From contig CAVZSM010000018.1 of assembly GCA_963777905.1 (NCBI GenBank), forward strand, positions 1 to 64,000: 64,000 nucleotides of DNA, read 5' to 3'. Below, one piece after another: positions 15,952 to 23,854 of this stretch (position 1 is its first letter; every line of letters begins with the position of its first letter). The notes below the pieces were generated by a model. That model was given only the letters and a program-made list of their open reading frames with translations, did no database searches and had not been told where the DNA came from. Made by a program: the position numbers and the translations under genes. Origin of the DNA: Trebonia sp963777905 (GTDB lineage: Bacteria; Actinomycetota; Actinomycetes; Streptosporangiales; Streptosporangiaceae).

Positions 15952-17199
15952 ATGACCTACGACCTGCTGATCAAGGGCGGCCACGTCCTGGATCCCGGCC
16001 AGGGACTTGACGGCATCCGCGATATCGCGATCACCGACGGCAAGATCACGAAGATCGCCGCCGGCATCCCGCCGGAGGACGCGCACCGCGTCGTGGAGAT
16101 CCACGGCGCCGGCCGGCATGTCGTGCCGGGGCTGATCGACCTGCACACCCACGTCGCCGCCGGCGCGATCACCGAGGGCGTGGGGATGGGCATGTGCGAC
16201 CCCGACGACATCGGCGTCCGGTCCGGCGTCACCACGGTCGTGGACTGCGGGTCGGTCGGCGTCGCCAACCTCGGCGTCTTCCCCGCGCACATCCTGCCCA
16301 GGGCCAGGACCCGGGTCGCCGTGATGGTGAACGCGGGCAGCCACGCGCACACCATGCCAGGGCCCGCGGACGTCCGGTCCCTCGACGACATCAGCAGGGA
16401 TGTCCTGCAGCGGGCCGCCGCGCATAACCCGGGCCTCATCGCGGGGGTCAAGCTCCGCATCGTCGGCCCCGTCTTCCAGACCGCCGGCGAGGAGATCATC
16501 ACCACCGCCAAGGCGGCGGCCACGGACCTGGGCGTTCCGCTGATGGTGCACATCGGCGACTCCACCGCCAGGGACGAGGCGTCGGCGGCGCGCCGCGCCG
16601 AGCTGACCAGGTTCCTGCTGCGCTCGTTCGAGCCTGGCGACATCCTGACCCACCTGTGCACGCCGAACTCCGGCCGCGTCCTCGACCCGGCCGGCAACCC
16701 CTACCCGGAGGTGGCCGAGGCGCGCGCCAACGGCGTCGTCCTCGACTCGGCGCTCGGCCGCGGCAACTTCGGCATCGAGGTCGCCAGGCGGCAGGCCGAC
16801 CTGGGCCTGTATCCCGACACCATCAGCAGCGACCTGACCGCCGGGGGCCAGACGTTCCACAGCCTGCTGGAGTGCATGGCCAAGTTCATGTCGATCGGCT
16901 ACTCGCTCGCCGACGTGGTCAAGGCGGCCACCGGCAGCGCGGCCGCGGCGCTCGGCCGCCAGGACGAGCTGGGCGCCATCGCCGTCGGGCGGGACGCCGA
17001 CCTCAGCGTCATCAACGTCGTCGAGGGCGACTTCTCCTTCACCGACACCACCGGGCAGGCATTCAGGGGCGGTTACGGGCTGGTGCCCGTCCGCACGCTG
17101 AAGGCGGGCGAGGAGTTCTCCCCGGGCTGGGGAACGCACCCATGGGGCTGGCTGCCCGCGTCCGCCGGCGACGGAGACGGAGACGGAGACAGGGCGTAG
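15952..17199 (+). CDS. amidohydrolase/deacetylase family metallohydrolase (dihydroorotase-like)
   Basis: 415 residues from the ATG at 15952. GGAGGTGA lies in the last bases of the preceding gene at correct spacing, which rules out the in-frame start six codons earlier. A complete binuclear metal set can be read: His65/His67 in DLHTHV, the probable carbamylated Lys167 in GVKLRIVG, His200, His234 and Asp294 in SSDL. Enzymes of this group hydrolyse cyclic or N-acyl amides, ureides or lactone-like bonds. It closes the operon. The C-terminus ends in an acidic Gly-Asp run encoded by a short hexanucleotide tandem repeat (about 17167-17190). Confidence 0.85.
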   Translation: MTYDLLIKGGHVLDPGQGLDGIRDIAITDGKITKIAAGIPPEDAHRVVEIHGAGRHVVPGLIDLHTHVAAGAITEGVGMGMCDPDDIGVRSGVTTVVDCGSVGVANLGVFPAHILPRARTRVAVMVNAGSHAHTMPGPADVRSLDDISRDVLQRAAAHNPGLIAGVKLRIVGPVFQTAGEEIITTAKAAATDLGVPLMVHIGDSTARDEASAARRAELTRFLLRSFEPGDILTHLCTPNSGRVLDPAGNPYPEVAEARANGVVLDSALGRGNFGIEVARRQADLGLYPDTISSDLTAGGQTFHSLLECMAKFMSIGYSLADVVKAATGSAAAALGRQDELGAIAVGRDADLSVINVVEGDFSFTDTTGQAFRGGYGLVPVRTLKAGEEFSPGWGTHPWGWLPASAGDGDGDGDRA

Positions 17200-17210
17200 C
17201 AGAGCGAGGT

Positions 17211-18158
17211 CTAGAACCTCAGCACCAGCCGCCCCCGCACCCCGCCGGCTGCCAGCCGCTGGTGCGCCTCGGCGGCTCGCTCGGCCGGCAGCAGCTCGGC
17301 GATCCGCAGCGTCAGCACTCCGTTGCCGGCCAGCTCCGCGAGCGAAGCGAGCCGATCGCCCTCGTGCAGGTGCTGGCCGACCAGCACCAGGGAGATCGCG
17401 ATGCCGCGTTCGGTCTCGCCCTGGAACGGGCGGACGGCGAGCAGCTGCCCGCCATCACGGACGGCCGGCAAGATCGAGGGGCCGAGCAGCGCGGCGTCGA
17501 GCACCGCGTCCACCCCGGACGGGTACAGCGCGCGCACCGCCGCGGCCATCTCAGGTCCGCGGGGCACGACGTGCCGCGCGCCGAACGACAGGACCAGCTC
17601 CTCGTCAGGCCCTGGCGCCGCGTCGCCGATCACCGTCAGCCCCTCATGAGTCCCGAGCTGGATCGCGTACTGGCCGACGGCCCCGGCCGAGCCGGTGACC
17701 GCCAGCGTCGAGCCGGGCGGCAGCGCCAGCATGTCCAGGGCGGTCCGCACGGTCATCCCGTTCATCGGCAGCGTCGCCGCCGCCTCGAGCGTGATCCCGT
17801 CGGGGATCCGGGCGAGCTGGTCGGCGTCGACCACCCGGTATTCGGCCTGCGCGCCGCCGCCGGGTTCCGCAGGCGAGACGGCGGCCATCACCCGGTCGCC
17901 GGCCTGCCACGGCGACACCGACGGGCCGACGGCGTCGATCACGCCGGCCAGCTCCATGCCGGGAACGTACGGCGCCGCGACCTCGTCCGGCAGCCGCCGC
18001 CCGCCCTGCCGGAAACCGAGGTCGGTCGGGTTCACGGTGGCGGCCGCGACGCGCACCCGTACCTGGCCGGGGCCAGGCTCCGGCATGGGCACAGTGAGCA
18101 CGCGCAGCACCGAGGCGTCGCCGAACTCCGTGAATCCGCAGGCACGTATGTCACTCAT
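17211..18158 (-). CDS. medium-chain (zinc-type) dehydrogenase / NADPH:quinone oxidoreductase-like
   Basis: 315 residues. A GroES-like N-terminal domain (VRVAAATVNPTDLGFRQGG, then PGMELAGVIDAVG) is followed by a Rossmann domain with TGSAGAVGQYAIQLG. No structural or catalytic zinc cysteines are evident, so it belongs with the zinc-free quinone oxidoreductase/enoyl reductase branch and should reduce an activated C=C or quinone with NADPH. The start overlaps the HAD gene stop by eight bases (ATGAGTGA), placing it at the end of the carboxylase operon. It is convergent with the amidohydrolase gene, with only about 11 bases between and no visible terminator. Confidence 0.87.
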   Translation of the reverse strand: MSDIRACGFTEFGDASVLRVLTVPMPEPGPGQVRVRVAAATVNPTDLGFRQGGRRLPDEVAAPYVPGMELAGVIDAVGPSVSPWQAGDRVMAAVSPAEPGGGAQAEYRVVDADQLARIPDGITLEAAATLPMNGMTVRTALDMLALPPGSTLAVTGSAGAVGQYAIQLGTHEGLTVIGDAAPGPDEELVLSFGARHVVPRGPEMAAAVRALYPSGVDAVLDAALLGPSILPAVRDGGQLLAVRPFQGETERGIAISLVLVGQHLHEGDRLASLAELAGNGVLTLRIAELLPAERAAEAHQRLAAGGVRGRLVLRF

Positions 18159-19053
18159 GATGAGACTCCAGACTTAAGAGGGATAAAGACAGCTCCGTGA
18201 CCAGGGCTAGCAGCTCATCGACGCCGCTCAGATGCAGGTGCGGCTGGCGCGAGGCGGGCAGGTGATCGTAGGCGTCAGCCGCGCCGAGCCCGGTGCCGAC
18301 CGCGATGGCGAGCGCCCGCCCGCGGTGCGCCATCGGCACCTCGAGCAGCGGGTCGTCGCCCACGACGGCCAGCGACGCCGGCCGGACCCCCAGCCGCGAC
18401 GCGGCGGCGCGCAGCGCGTCGAGCGACGGCTTGCCGGTGATCCGCAGCCCGCAGCCGGTCAGCGACCTGATCATCGCGCTGATCGCGCGCGAGGTGCCGA
18501 GCGCCCGGCCGTTGGCCGACGCGAAGAACGGCGTCTCCGACGCGCTGAACAGCGTCGCCCCGCCCCACACCGCCTCGCACGCCGCCTGCAGCGCGGGCAT
18601 CGTGAACTCGGGGAACCACCCGACGAACACCGCGTCCACCGGCCCCGCCTCGTCGGCCGGCGGCACCACCTCGATCCCCGCCTCGCGCAACGGCAGAGCC
18701 ATGCCATCGCCGCCGAGCACCATCACCCGCTTGTAGCCGCGCCTGGTGAACATCACCACCGCGCTGCTCGCCGGGGTCATCATGCGGTCCTCGGGCACCG
18801 GCAGGCCCGCCTCGCGCAGCACCTGGGCGAAATGCGCCGGCGAACGGTTGGTCCCGTTCGTGAACACCACGTACGGCAGCCCGCGGTCCCGTACCCACTC
18901 GAGCATCGCGACCGCGCCGGGCAGCGGGCGAAGGCCGTGGTTCACCCGGTCGCCAAGCACGAGCGTCCCGTCCATGTCGAAGATGAACCCGCGCGCGTCC
19001 CTGAGCCGCTCGCGCACGGCGTCAGTCACCCCGTCAGTCACCCCGTCAGTCAC
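18151..19053 (-). CDS. HAD-IIA (NagD/p-nitrophenylphosphatase-like) phosphatase
   Basis: 300 residues. Motif I is FIFDMDGTLVLGD, motif II VVFTNGTN, the lysine is in TGKPSLDAL and motif III/IV is VVGDDPLLEVPMA. A long type-II cap lies between motifs II and III. Such enzymes hydrolyse small phosphate esters. Sitting between the carboxyltransferase and dehydrogenase genes in a run that also has a dikinase, it could release phosphate from an activated intermediate; phenylphosphate carboxylase also includes a HAD-type subunit. The N-terminus MTDGVTDGVTD comes from a tandem repeat that offers three GTG starts (19053, 19041, 19029). Confidence 0.85.
   Translation of the reverse strand: MTDGVTDGVTDAVRERLRDARGFIFDMDGTLVLGDRVNHGLRPLPGAVAMLEWVRDRGLPYVVFTNGTNRSPAHFAQVLREAGLPVPEDRMMTPASSAVVMFTRRGYKRVMVLGGDGMALPLREAGIEVVPPADEAGPVDAVFVGWFPEFTMPALQAACEAVWGGATLFSASETPFFASANGRALGTSRAISAMIRSLTGCGLRITGKPSLDALRAAASRLGVRPASLAVVGDDPLLEVPMAHRGRALAIAVGTGLGAADAYDHLPASRQPHLHLSGVDELLALVTELSLSLLSLESHHE
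19021..19053. repeat. 12-bp tandem repeat covering a start codon
   Basis: GTCAGTCACCCC is repeated 2.75 times in a row. On the minus strand each unit holds GTGACTGAC, so the repeat multiplies the GTG start of the HAD gene while also ending the carboxyltransferase gene. Confidence 0.85.
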
Positions 19054-20542
19054 GCTGCCCGCCCCTCACGCTCAGCCGGAACCCCGGCTTGTCCACCGTC
19101 AGCTCAGCCGCCGGCCGGCGCCCGGCCAGCTCCCGCAACAGCCGCAGCACTGGCTGCAGGTCCGGGTTGTAGTGCGTGACGGGAGGCGCGGCGGCGACCA
19201 TCCCGTCCACCTCGCCGCCCGGCATCCCGAAGCGCAGCAGCAGCTCCTCGTCACCCGTCCGCTCCCCGAACCGGTGCCGCAGCTCGGACACCGACAGCGG
19301 CGGCGGCTCGCTCGCCAGCTCCGTCGCCCTCGGTCGGCTGAGGATGCGGTCGAGCACGGACGGCTCCACCGGCATCGTCGGCTTGCCGAACTTTCCCAGC
19401 ACGTACCTGATCACCTGGTCGGGCACCTGGTCGTACCGCGCGCCCCCATTCAGGGAGTGGGCGCGCAGGACATTCGCCAGCGCCTGACCGATCACCATCT
19501 GCGGGAACGGCGTCACCATGATCGGGTAGCCGAGTTCCGCGCGGACCCGCCCGACCTCCTCCATGACCTCGCCGAACCGGTGCTCCATCCCCAGTTCTGA
19601 CAGCTGCCGCCGCAGCGTGGTCATCACCCCGCCCGCGACCTGATGGTGCATGAACGCCGCGTCGTACTCGCGTGGCTGCCCGGCCGGCAGCCCCTCGGCC
19701 TCCGCGACCGAGTCGAAGTACCTGGCGACGGCCGCCAGCAGCCGGTCGTCCACGTCGACGGTGTGCCCGTCGGCGCGGAGGTTGGCGACGAGCTTTTCCG
19801 CGTCGGGCAGCGAGGTGCCGTTGCCGAGGGCGCCGCACCCCACCTGCAGCACCCGCACGCCCAGGCCGGCGGCCACCAGGCAGGTCAGCGGCGACAGCCC
19901 GAGCGAGGCGTGCGCGTGCAGTTCCAGCGGCTTGCCGTTCAGCGCACCGAGGACGGCGGGCAGCAGCGTCCCCGCCCGTTCGGGGGTGAGGATCCCGGCG
20001 GGGTCCTTCACGTAAGCCCGGTCGATATCCGGGCAGTTGGCGTATTGCTCCGCGATCCCGGCGTAGAACGCGTCGTCGTGCGCGGCGGACACGGTGTAGG
20101 TGAGCGCCGCGATGACCTCGGCGCCGGCCCCGCCCGCTTTCTTGATGATCCGCGCGGTCTCCCGCACCGCGTCCATGTCGTGCGTCGGGTCGAGCACGAC
20201 GAACCGGTCCATCCCCGCGTTGACCAGGCTCGTGTAGACGAGCTCCATCACCTCGGGATGCGCCCGCTCCCACGAGATGAACCGGAACCCGGTGCCGATG
20301 AACTGCAGCCGCGTGTCCGGCATCGCCTTGCGGGTCAGCCGCAGCAGGTCCCACGGGTTCTCCCGGTGCGTCCGCACCGATACGCCCATCGCCGTGCTCG
20401 ACGAGAAGTCCAGCGCCCGGAACCCGACCCTGTTCAGCACCGGCGCGATCTGCGCGACATGCGCCGTGCGCAGCCCGGTCGCCCCCCACAGCGACTGGTT
20501 CCCGTCGCGCAGCGAGACATCCACCAGCTCAAGCTGAGCCAT
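19046..20542 (-). CDS. biotin-dependent carboxyltransferase (pyruvate/oxaloacetate carboxyltransferase type)
   Basis: 498 residues. It begins VDVSLRDGNQSLWG, the HMGL-like active site entry (Arg12, Asp13). Further on come YVKDPAG, with the probable carbamylated metal-ligand Lys179, and LELHAHASLG, with His209/His211. A PYC_OADA-type C-terminal helical region follows from about 300. Such subunits transfer CO2 from carboxybiotin to pyruvate or a similar enolisable ketone. It lies in a run with biotin carboxylase (overlap 14 bases), BCCP, a dikinase and acetoacetate-CoA ligase, so the acceptor may not be pyruvate. It overlaps the HAD gene by eight bases. Family is firm; acceptor unknown. Confidence 0.88.
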   Translation of the reverse strand: MAQLELVDVSLRDGNQSLWGATGLRTAHVAQIAPVLNRVGFRALDFSSSTAMGVSVRTHRENPWDLLRLTRKAMPDTRLQFIGTGFRFISWERAHPEVMELVYTSLVNAGMDRFVVLDPTHDMDAVRETARIIKKAGGAGAEVIAALTYTVSAAHDDAFYAGIAEQYANCPDIDRAYVKDPAGILTPERAGTLLPAVLGALNGKPLELHAHASLGLSPLTCLVAAGLGVRVLQVGCGALGNGTSLPDAEKLVANLRADGHTVDVDDRLLAAVARYFDSVAEAEGLPAGQPREYDAAFMHHQVAGGVMTTLRRQLSELGMEHRFGEVMEEVGRVRAELGYPIMVTPFPQMVIGQALANVLRAHSLNGGARYDQVPDQVIRYVLGKFGKPTMPVEPSVLDRILSRPRATELASEPPPLSVSELRHRFGERTGDEELLLRFGMPGGEVDGMVAAAPPVTHYNPDLQPVLRLLRELAGRRPAAELTVDKPGFRLSVRGGQRD

Positions 20543-21977
20543 GATTCTCCCGAACGGACGCGGCTGACTCCAGGAACCTGCCGAGATACCCCGTATCCAC
20601 GCCGCCCTTCCCGAACTCGGTGTCTGCCAGCAGCCCGCGATGCATGTCCAGGTTGGTCACCACTCCGTCGACAGCGCACCGGTCCAGGGCGCCGCGCAGC
20701 GTCGCGAGCGCCTCGCCGCGGTCCGCGCCGTGCCCGATGACCTTGGCGAGCAGCGAGTCGTAGTGCGGCGGCACCGTCGCGCCGGCCTGGATGTGCGTGT
20801 CGACCCGGACCCCGGTGCCCGCGGGGAACACCGCGCGGGTGATCGTCCCCGGGCTGGGCAGGAAATCCCGGCGGGGGTCCTCGGCGTTGATCCGGCACTC
20901 GATCGCGTGCCCGGCGAACGCGACATCCTCCTGGCGGACGCGCAGCGGCCGTCCCTCCGCGATCGCGATCTGCTCCTCAACCAGGTCCAGCCCGGTGATC
21001 GCCTCCGTCACCGGGTGCTCGACCTGGATGCGGGCGTTGACCTCGAGGAAGTAGAACTCCTCGCGTTCCGGGTCGACGAGGAACTCGACCGTGCCCGCGC
21101 CGCGGTACCGCAGGTGCTCGCCGAGCGCGACGGCCGCGGCGTGACAGCCGGCCGCGCAGCCCGTCGCCGAGCAGCGGCGCCGGGGCTTCCTCGATGAGCT
21201 TCTGATAGCGCCGCTGCACCGAGCAGTCCCGCGTCCCGAGGTGCACCACCCGCTGCCCGTCGCCGAGCAGTTGCACCTCGACGTGCCGCGCGGGCGACAC
21301 GTACCGCTCCAGGTACACCCGCCCGTCCCCGAACGCCGCCTCCGCCTCCGCGCTCGCCACCGCCACCGCGTGGCCTAGCTCACCCGGATCGCGGACCACC
21401 CGCAACCCGCGCCCCCCGCCGCCCCCCGCGGCCTTGACCAGCACGGGAAACCCGATCCGCCTGGCGAGTTCACTGGCCCCGGCGCCGCCTCGAGGTCGTC
21501 ATTGGCGGTGTGGCCCACAGCGCCAATAGATTCGCGCTTGTGGGCCACACCGCCAACCTGCCCGCCGGGCAGGACGGGCAGCCCGGCGGCGACCGCGTGC
21601 TCGCGGGCCGCGAGCTTGTCCCCGCTGGCCGCGAGCGTCTCAGGGGTGGGCCCGATGAACACCACGCCGGCCGCCGCGCAGGCCCGCGCCAGCCGGGCGT
21701 TCTCCGACAGGAAGCCGTACCCGGGGTGGATAGCGTCCGCGCCGGCGGCGGCCGCCGCGCCGACCACGGCGTCGACGTCCAGGTAGCTCGCCGCCGCGGG
21801 CGGCGGCCCGATCGCCGCGACCTTGTCCGCGAGCCGCGCGGGCACCGACCCGGCGTCCGCGTCGGACACGGTCAGCACCGTCTCGATGCCCAGCCGCCGG
21901 CAGGTGCGGATCACCCGCGCGGCGATCTCGCCCCGGTTGGCGACCAGCACCCGCCGGAACCCATGCCGTCCGCTCAC
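20529..21977 (-). pseudogene. biotin carboxylase, disrupted by frame lesions and a hairpin insertion
   Basis: All parts of a biotin carboxylase are present but in three reading frames. The N-terminal part (RVLVANRGEIAARVIRTC through GLPVLPGG) runs from about 21977 to 21560. The ATP-grasp part (FPVLVKAAGGGGGRG, then SVQRRYQKLIEEAPAP) runs from about 21490 to 21147. The C-terminal part (GAGTVEFLVDP, EVNARIQVEHPVTE, AFAGHAIECRINAEDP, HYDSLLAKVI) runs from about 21145 to the stop at 20529. The first frame change coincides with a 55-nt perfect hairpin at 21502-21556. The second, near 21146, looks like a one-base gain or two-base loss. The end overlaps the carboxyltransferase start by 14 bases. It is either a real pseudogene, with another biotin carboxylase substituting, or partly an indel artefact. 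Confidence 0.85.
21502..21556. repeat. 55-nt perfect hairpin element inside the biotin carboxylase gene
   Basis: Left arm TTGGCGGTGTGGCCCACA (21502-21519) and right arm TGTGGGCCACACCGCCAA (21539-21556) are perfectly complementary over 18 bp, with a 19-nt loop (21520-21538). It lies where biotin carboxylases have only a short variable linker after the PVLPGG segment, so it looks inserted. Structure and size suggest a REP/MITE-like palindromic element. Confidence 0.8.
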
Positions 21978-21993
21978 GACCCGGCTCCCCAAC

Positions 21994-22085
21994 TGGGTGA
22001 ATATACCCAATGGGGGTATCTAAAGCGGTGACAGTCATCATTGGGTGTACTTTCGGGTGCTATAGGCCCCTTAACTACACCCAAT
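21994..22085. promoter_or_regulatory. cluster of GGGT-type inverted repeats upstream of biotin carboxylase
   Basis: The 241-base stretch 21978-22218 between BCCP and the likely biotin carboxylase start is relatively AT-rich. It holds ATTGGGTGTA (22040-22049) with its exact inverse TACACCCAAT (22076-22085), and TGGGT/ACCCA arms at 21994-22009 that run into a second TACCC/GGGTA palindrome at 22004-22018. The shared (A/T)TGGGT core suggests repeated binding sites for one regulator, or an internal operon promoter. A further ATGGGGTAAAT-like site occurs near 22135. Confidence 0.4.
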
Positions 22086-22218
22086 CCTGGAAGCGGCCGA
22101 CCAAACCTGCCGCGAGTCTGGACGGTATGTCCAAATATGGGGTAAATATCCGCCCGGATACCCCTGGCCTTAGGCGGCTTGCTGCCGGGTCGGTGCACCA
22201 TCCGTGGGGCAGCTGGAT

Positions 22219-22719
22219 TCACGAGACCGGCTCGATCCACATCAGCGTGGTGCCCTGTCCCACGGGCTCCGCGTTCTCCAGGCAGATCTCCGCGACCCGC
22301 CCGCGCGTCCCCGCGTGCACCGAGTTCATCAGCTTCATCGTCTCCACGATCGCCACGACCGTATCCTCGCGCACCTCGTCTCCCACCTCGACGAACGGGG
22401 CCGCCCCTGGCCGCGGTGCCCGGTAAAACGTCCCAGGCAGCGGTGCCGGGACGGCGACCATCCCGGGAGGCTGCGGTGCGAGGGGCTGAGACGCCTGGGG
22501 TTGCGCGGCGGGCCGGGGCGCGGCGGGGGATGCCCCTGAGCCGTTCGGGGCGGGTGTGACAGCCGTGGGCTCGGTCAGGGTCTGCGACTCCTCGGTCCAG
22601 CCGCCCGGGGTGCGGCGGAGCGTGAGGCGGAAGCGCGGCGTCTGCAGGTCGAGCTCGTCATAGGGGAGCGAGTCCAGCAGGGCCAGGATCTCCGCGACGT
22701 CGTCGTTCGTCAGGTCCAC
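22219..22719 (-). CDS. biotin carboxyl carrier protein (BCCP)
   Basis: 166 residues with the standard order: an N-terminal helical AccB-like segment (DVAEILALLDSLPYDELDL), a Pro/Ala/Gln-rich flexible linker (about 45-90), and a biotinyl domain with VETMKLMN carrying the biotin-acceptor Lys129 (ETMKL in place of the commoner EAMKM). It carries carboxybiotin between the biotin carboxylase and carboxyltransferase encoded just downstream. It follows the dikinase small-subunit gene after about 80 bases. AccB-like length suggests a dissociated multi-subunit carboxylase and not a fused pyruvate carboxylase. Confidence 0.92.
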   Translation of the reverse strand: MDLTNDDVAEILALLDSLPYDELDLQTPRFRLTLRRTPGGWTEESQTLTEPTAVTPAPNGSGASPAAPRPAAQPQASQPLAPQPPGMVAVPAPLPGTFYRAPRPGAAPFVEVGDEVREDTVVAIVETMKLMNSVHAGTRGRVAEICLENAEPVGQGTTLMWIEPVS

Positions 22720-22798
22720 AGGGCCGCCCCGGAATCATCGTGGGCACCACCGGCGGCACCGCCGGCGGCCGCTGCCAGGCGGCGCCCGGCGCGTCCGG

Positions 22799-23854
22799 TC
22801 ACTGGGGTTTCCCGAACAGGGAGAGGACGTGGTCGGCGGGGCGGCGTTTCGGGGCGGCGACGGGGGCCGCGGTGCGCGCGGCCCAGACCGTCTCGGGCCG
22901 GCTCTGCAGCAAGACGATGCGCTCGGCGGCCGGGGCGTCCCCGTCCAGCAAGGCCCATTCGATGTCCTGGGGGGCGCCGTAGTGGGCTTCCACCTGGCGG
23001 CCGACGTCCGCGAGCGCCCGGATCTCGTCGTCGGTGAGGCAGGCCGCCTCGCGCTGCGCAGCAGGGGTGTCGGTGACGGTCACCCCGGGCCCGTTCGGGA
23101 TAAAAGAATGCAGACGCCCCTTAGGCGAGACGCGCCGGCCGGTGATGTCGCCCGTGATCTTGCTGACCGTGAAGCTGTCCGGGGTCACGTCGCCGGACAC
23201 CAGGGCGGACCCGAGGCCCCAGGTGCCCTCGATCGCCACCACCGAACGGTCGCCCGTGACCGGGGACCGCGTGAACAAGACCCCGGCCGAGCGCGGGCCG
23301 ACCATCCGCTGCACGACGACGGCCATCGCCACGCCGTCCTCGGCCATGCCGAGGCGGCGGCGGTAGGCCACCGACTCGTCGTTGTACAGGCTCGCCCAGC
23401 AGCGCCGCACGTGGTCCAGCACCGGCGCGGAGCCGCGCACGCCCAGGTAGGTGTCCTGCAGGCCGGCGAAGGACGCGTCCGCGCTGTCCTCCACGGTGGC
23501 CGACGAGCGCACCGCCACGTCCGCCGAATCCCCGCCAAGGGCCGCGTACCCGGCGGAGATCGCCGCCGCCACCGCCGGCGGCAGCGGCGCGGCAACCACC
23601 CGGGTCCGGAACGCGGCGGCCACCCGGCCGATCTCGGCGAGCGAGCCGGCGGGCAGCGCCGAGATCTCCGCGCGCAGCGCGCCAGCCGGGTCCAGCGCCG
23701 ACATGACAGCGGCGAACGCGCCGGCCGTCACCACGAAGCCGGGCGGGACCGCGACGCCAGCCCGGGCCAGGAACCCCAGGCTGGCGCCCTTCCCGCCCGC
23801 CTCGGCCGCGGACGACGCGTCCGCCAGCGGTACAACCAACGAAGCAGGCGTCAT
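22799..23854 (-). CDS. dikinase ATP-binding subunit (PEP-synthase N-domain; phenylphosphate synthase beta-like)
   Basis: 351 residues comprising just the PPDK_N/PEP-synthase ATP-grasp domain: GGKGASLGFLARAGVAVPPGFVV, then VAVRSSATVEDSADASFAGLQDTYLGV (read in pieces, about residues 115-140), QRMVGPRSAGVLFTR and QDIEWALLDG. There is no phosphohistidine or TIM-barrel domain. Together with the adjacent 605-residue protein it reproduces the two-piece layout of phenylphosphate synthase (about 40 kDa ATP-binding plus about 70 kDa histidine subunit) and of rifampin phosphotransferase. Predicted reaction: ATP phosphorylates the partner's histidine, releasing AMP and Pi. Its ATG follows the partner's TAG directly. 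Confidence 0.85.
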   Translation of the reverse strand: MTPASLVVPLADASSAAEAGGKGASLGFLARAGVAVPPGFVVTAGAFAAVMSALDPAGALRAEISALPAGSLAEIGRVAAAFRTRVVAAPLPPAVAAAISAGYAALGGDSADVAVRSSATVEDSADASFAGLQDTYLGVRGSAPVLDHVRRCWASLYNDESVAYRRRLGMAEDGVAMAVVVQRMVGPRSAGVLFTRSPVTGDRSVVAIEGTWGLGSALVSGDVTPDSFTVSKITGDITGRRVSPKGRLHSFIPNGPGVTVTDTPAAQREAACLTDDEIRALADVGRQVEAHYGAPQDIEWALLDGDAPAAERIVLLQSRPETVWAARTAAPVAAPKRRPADHVLSLFGKPQ

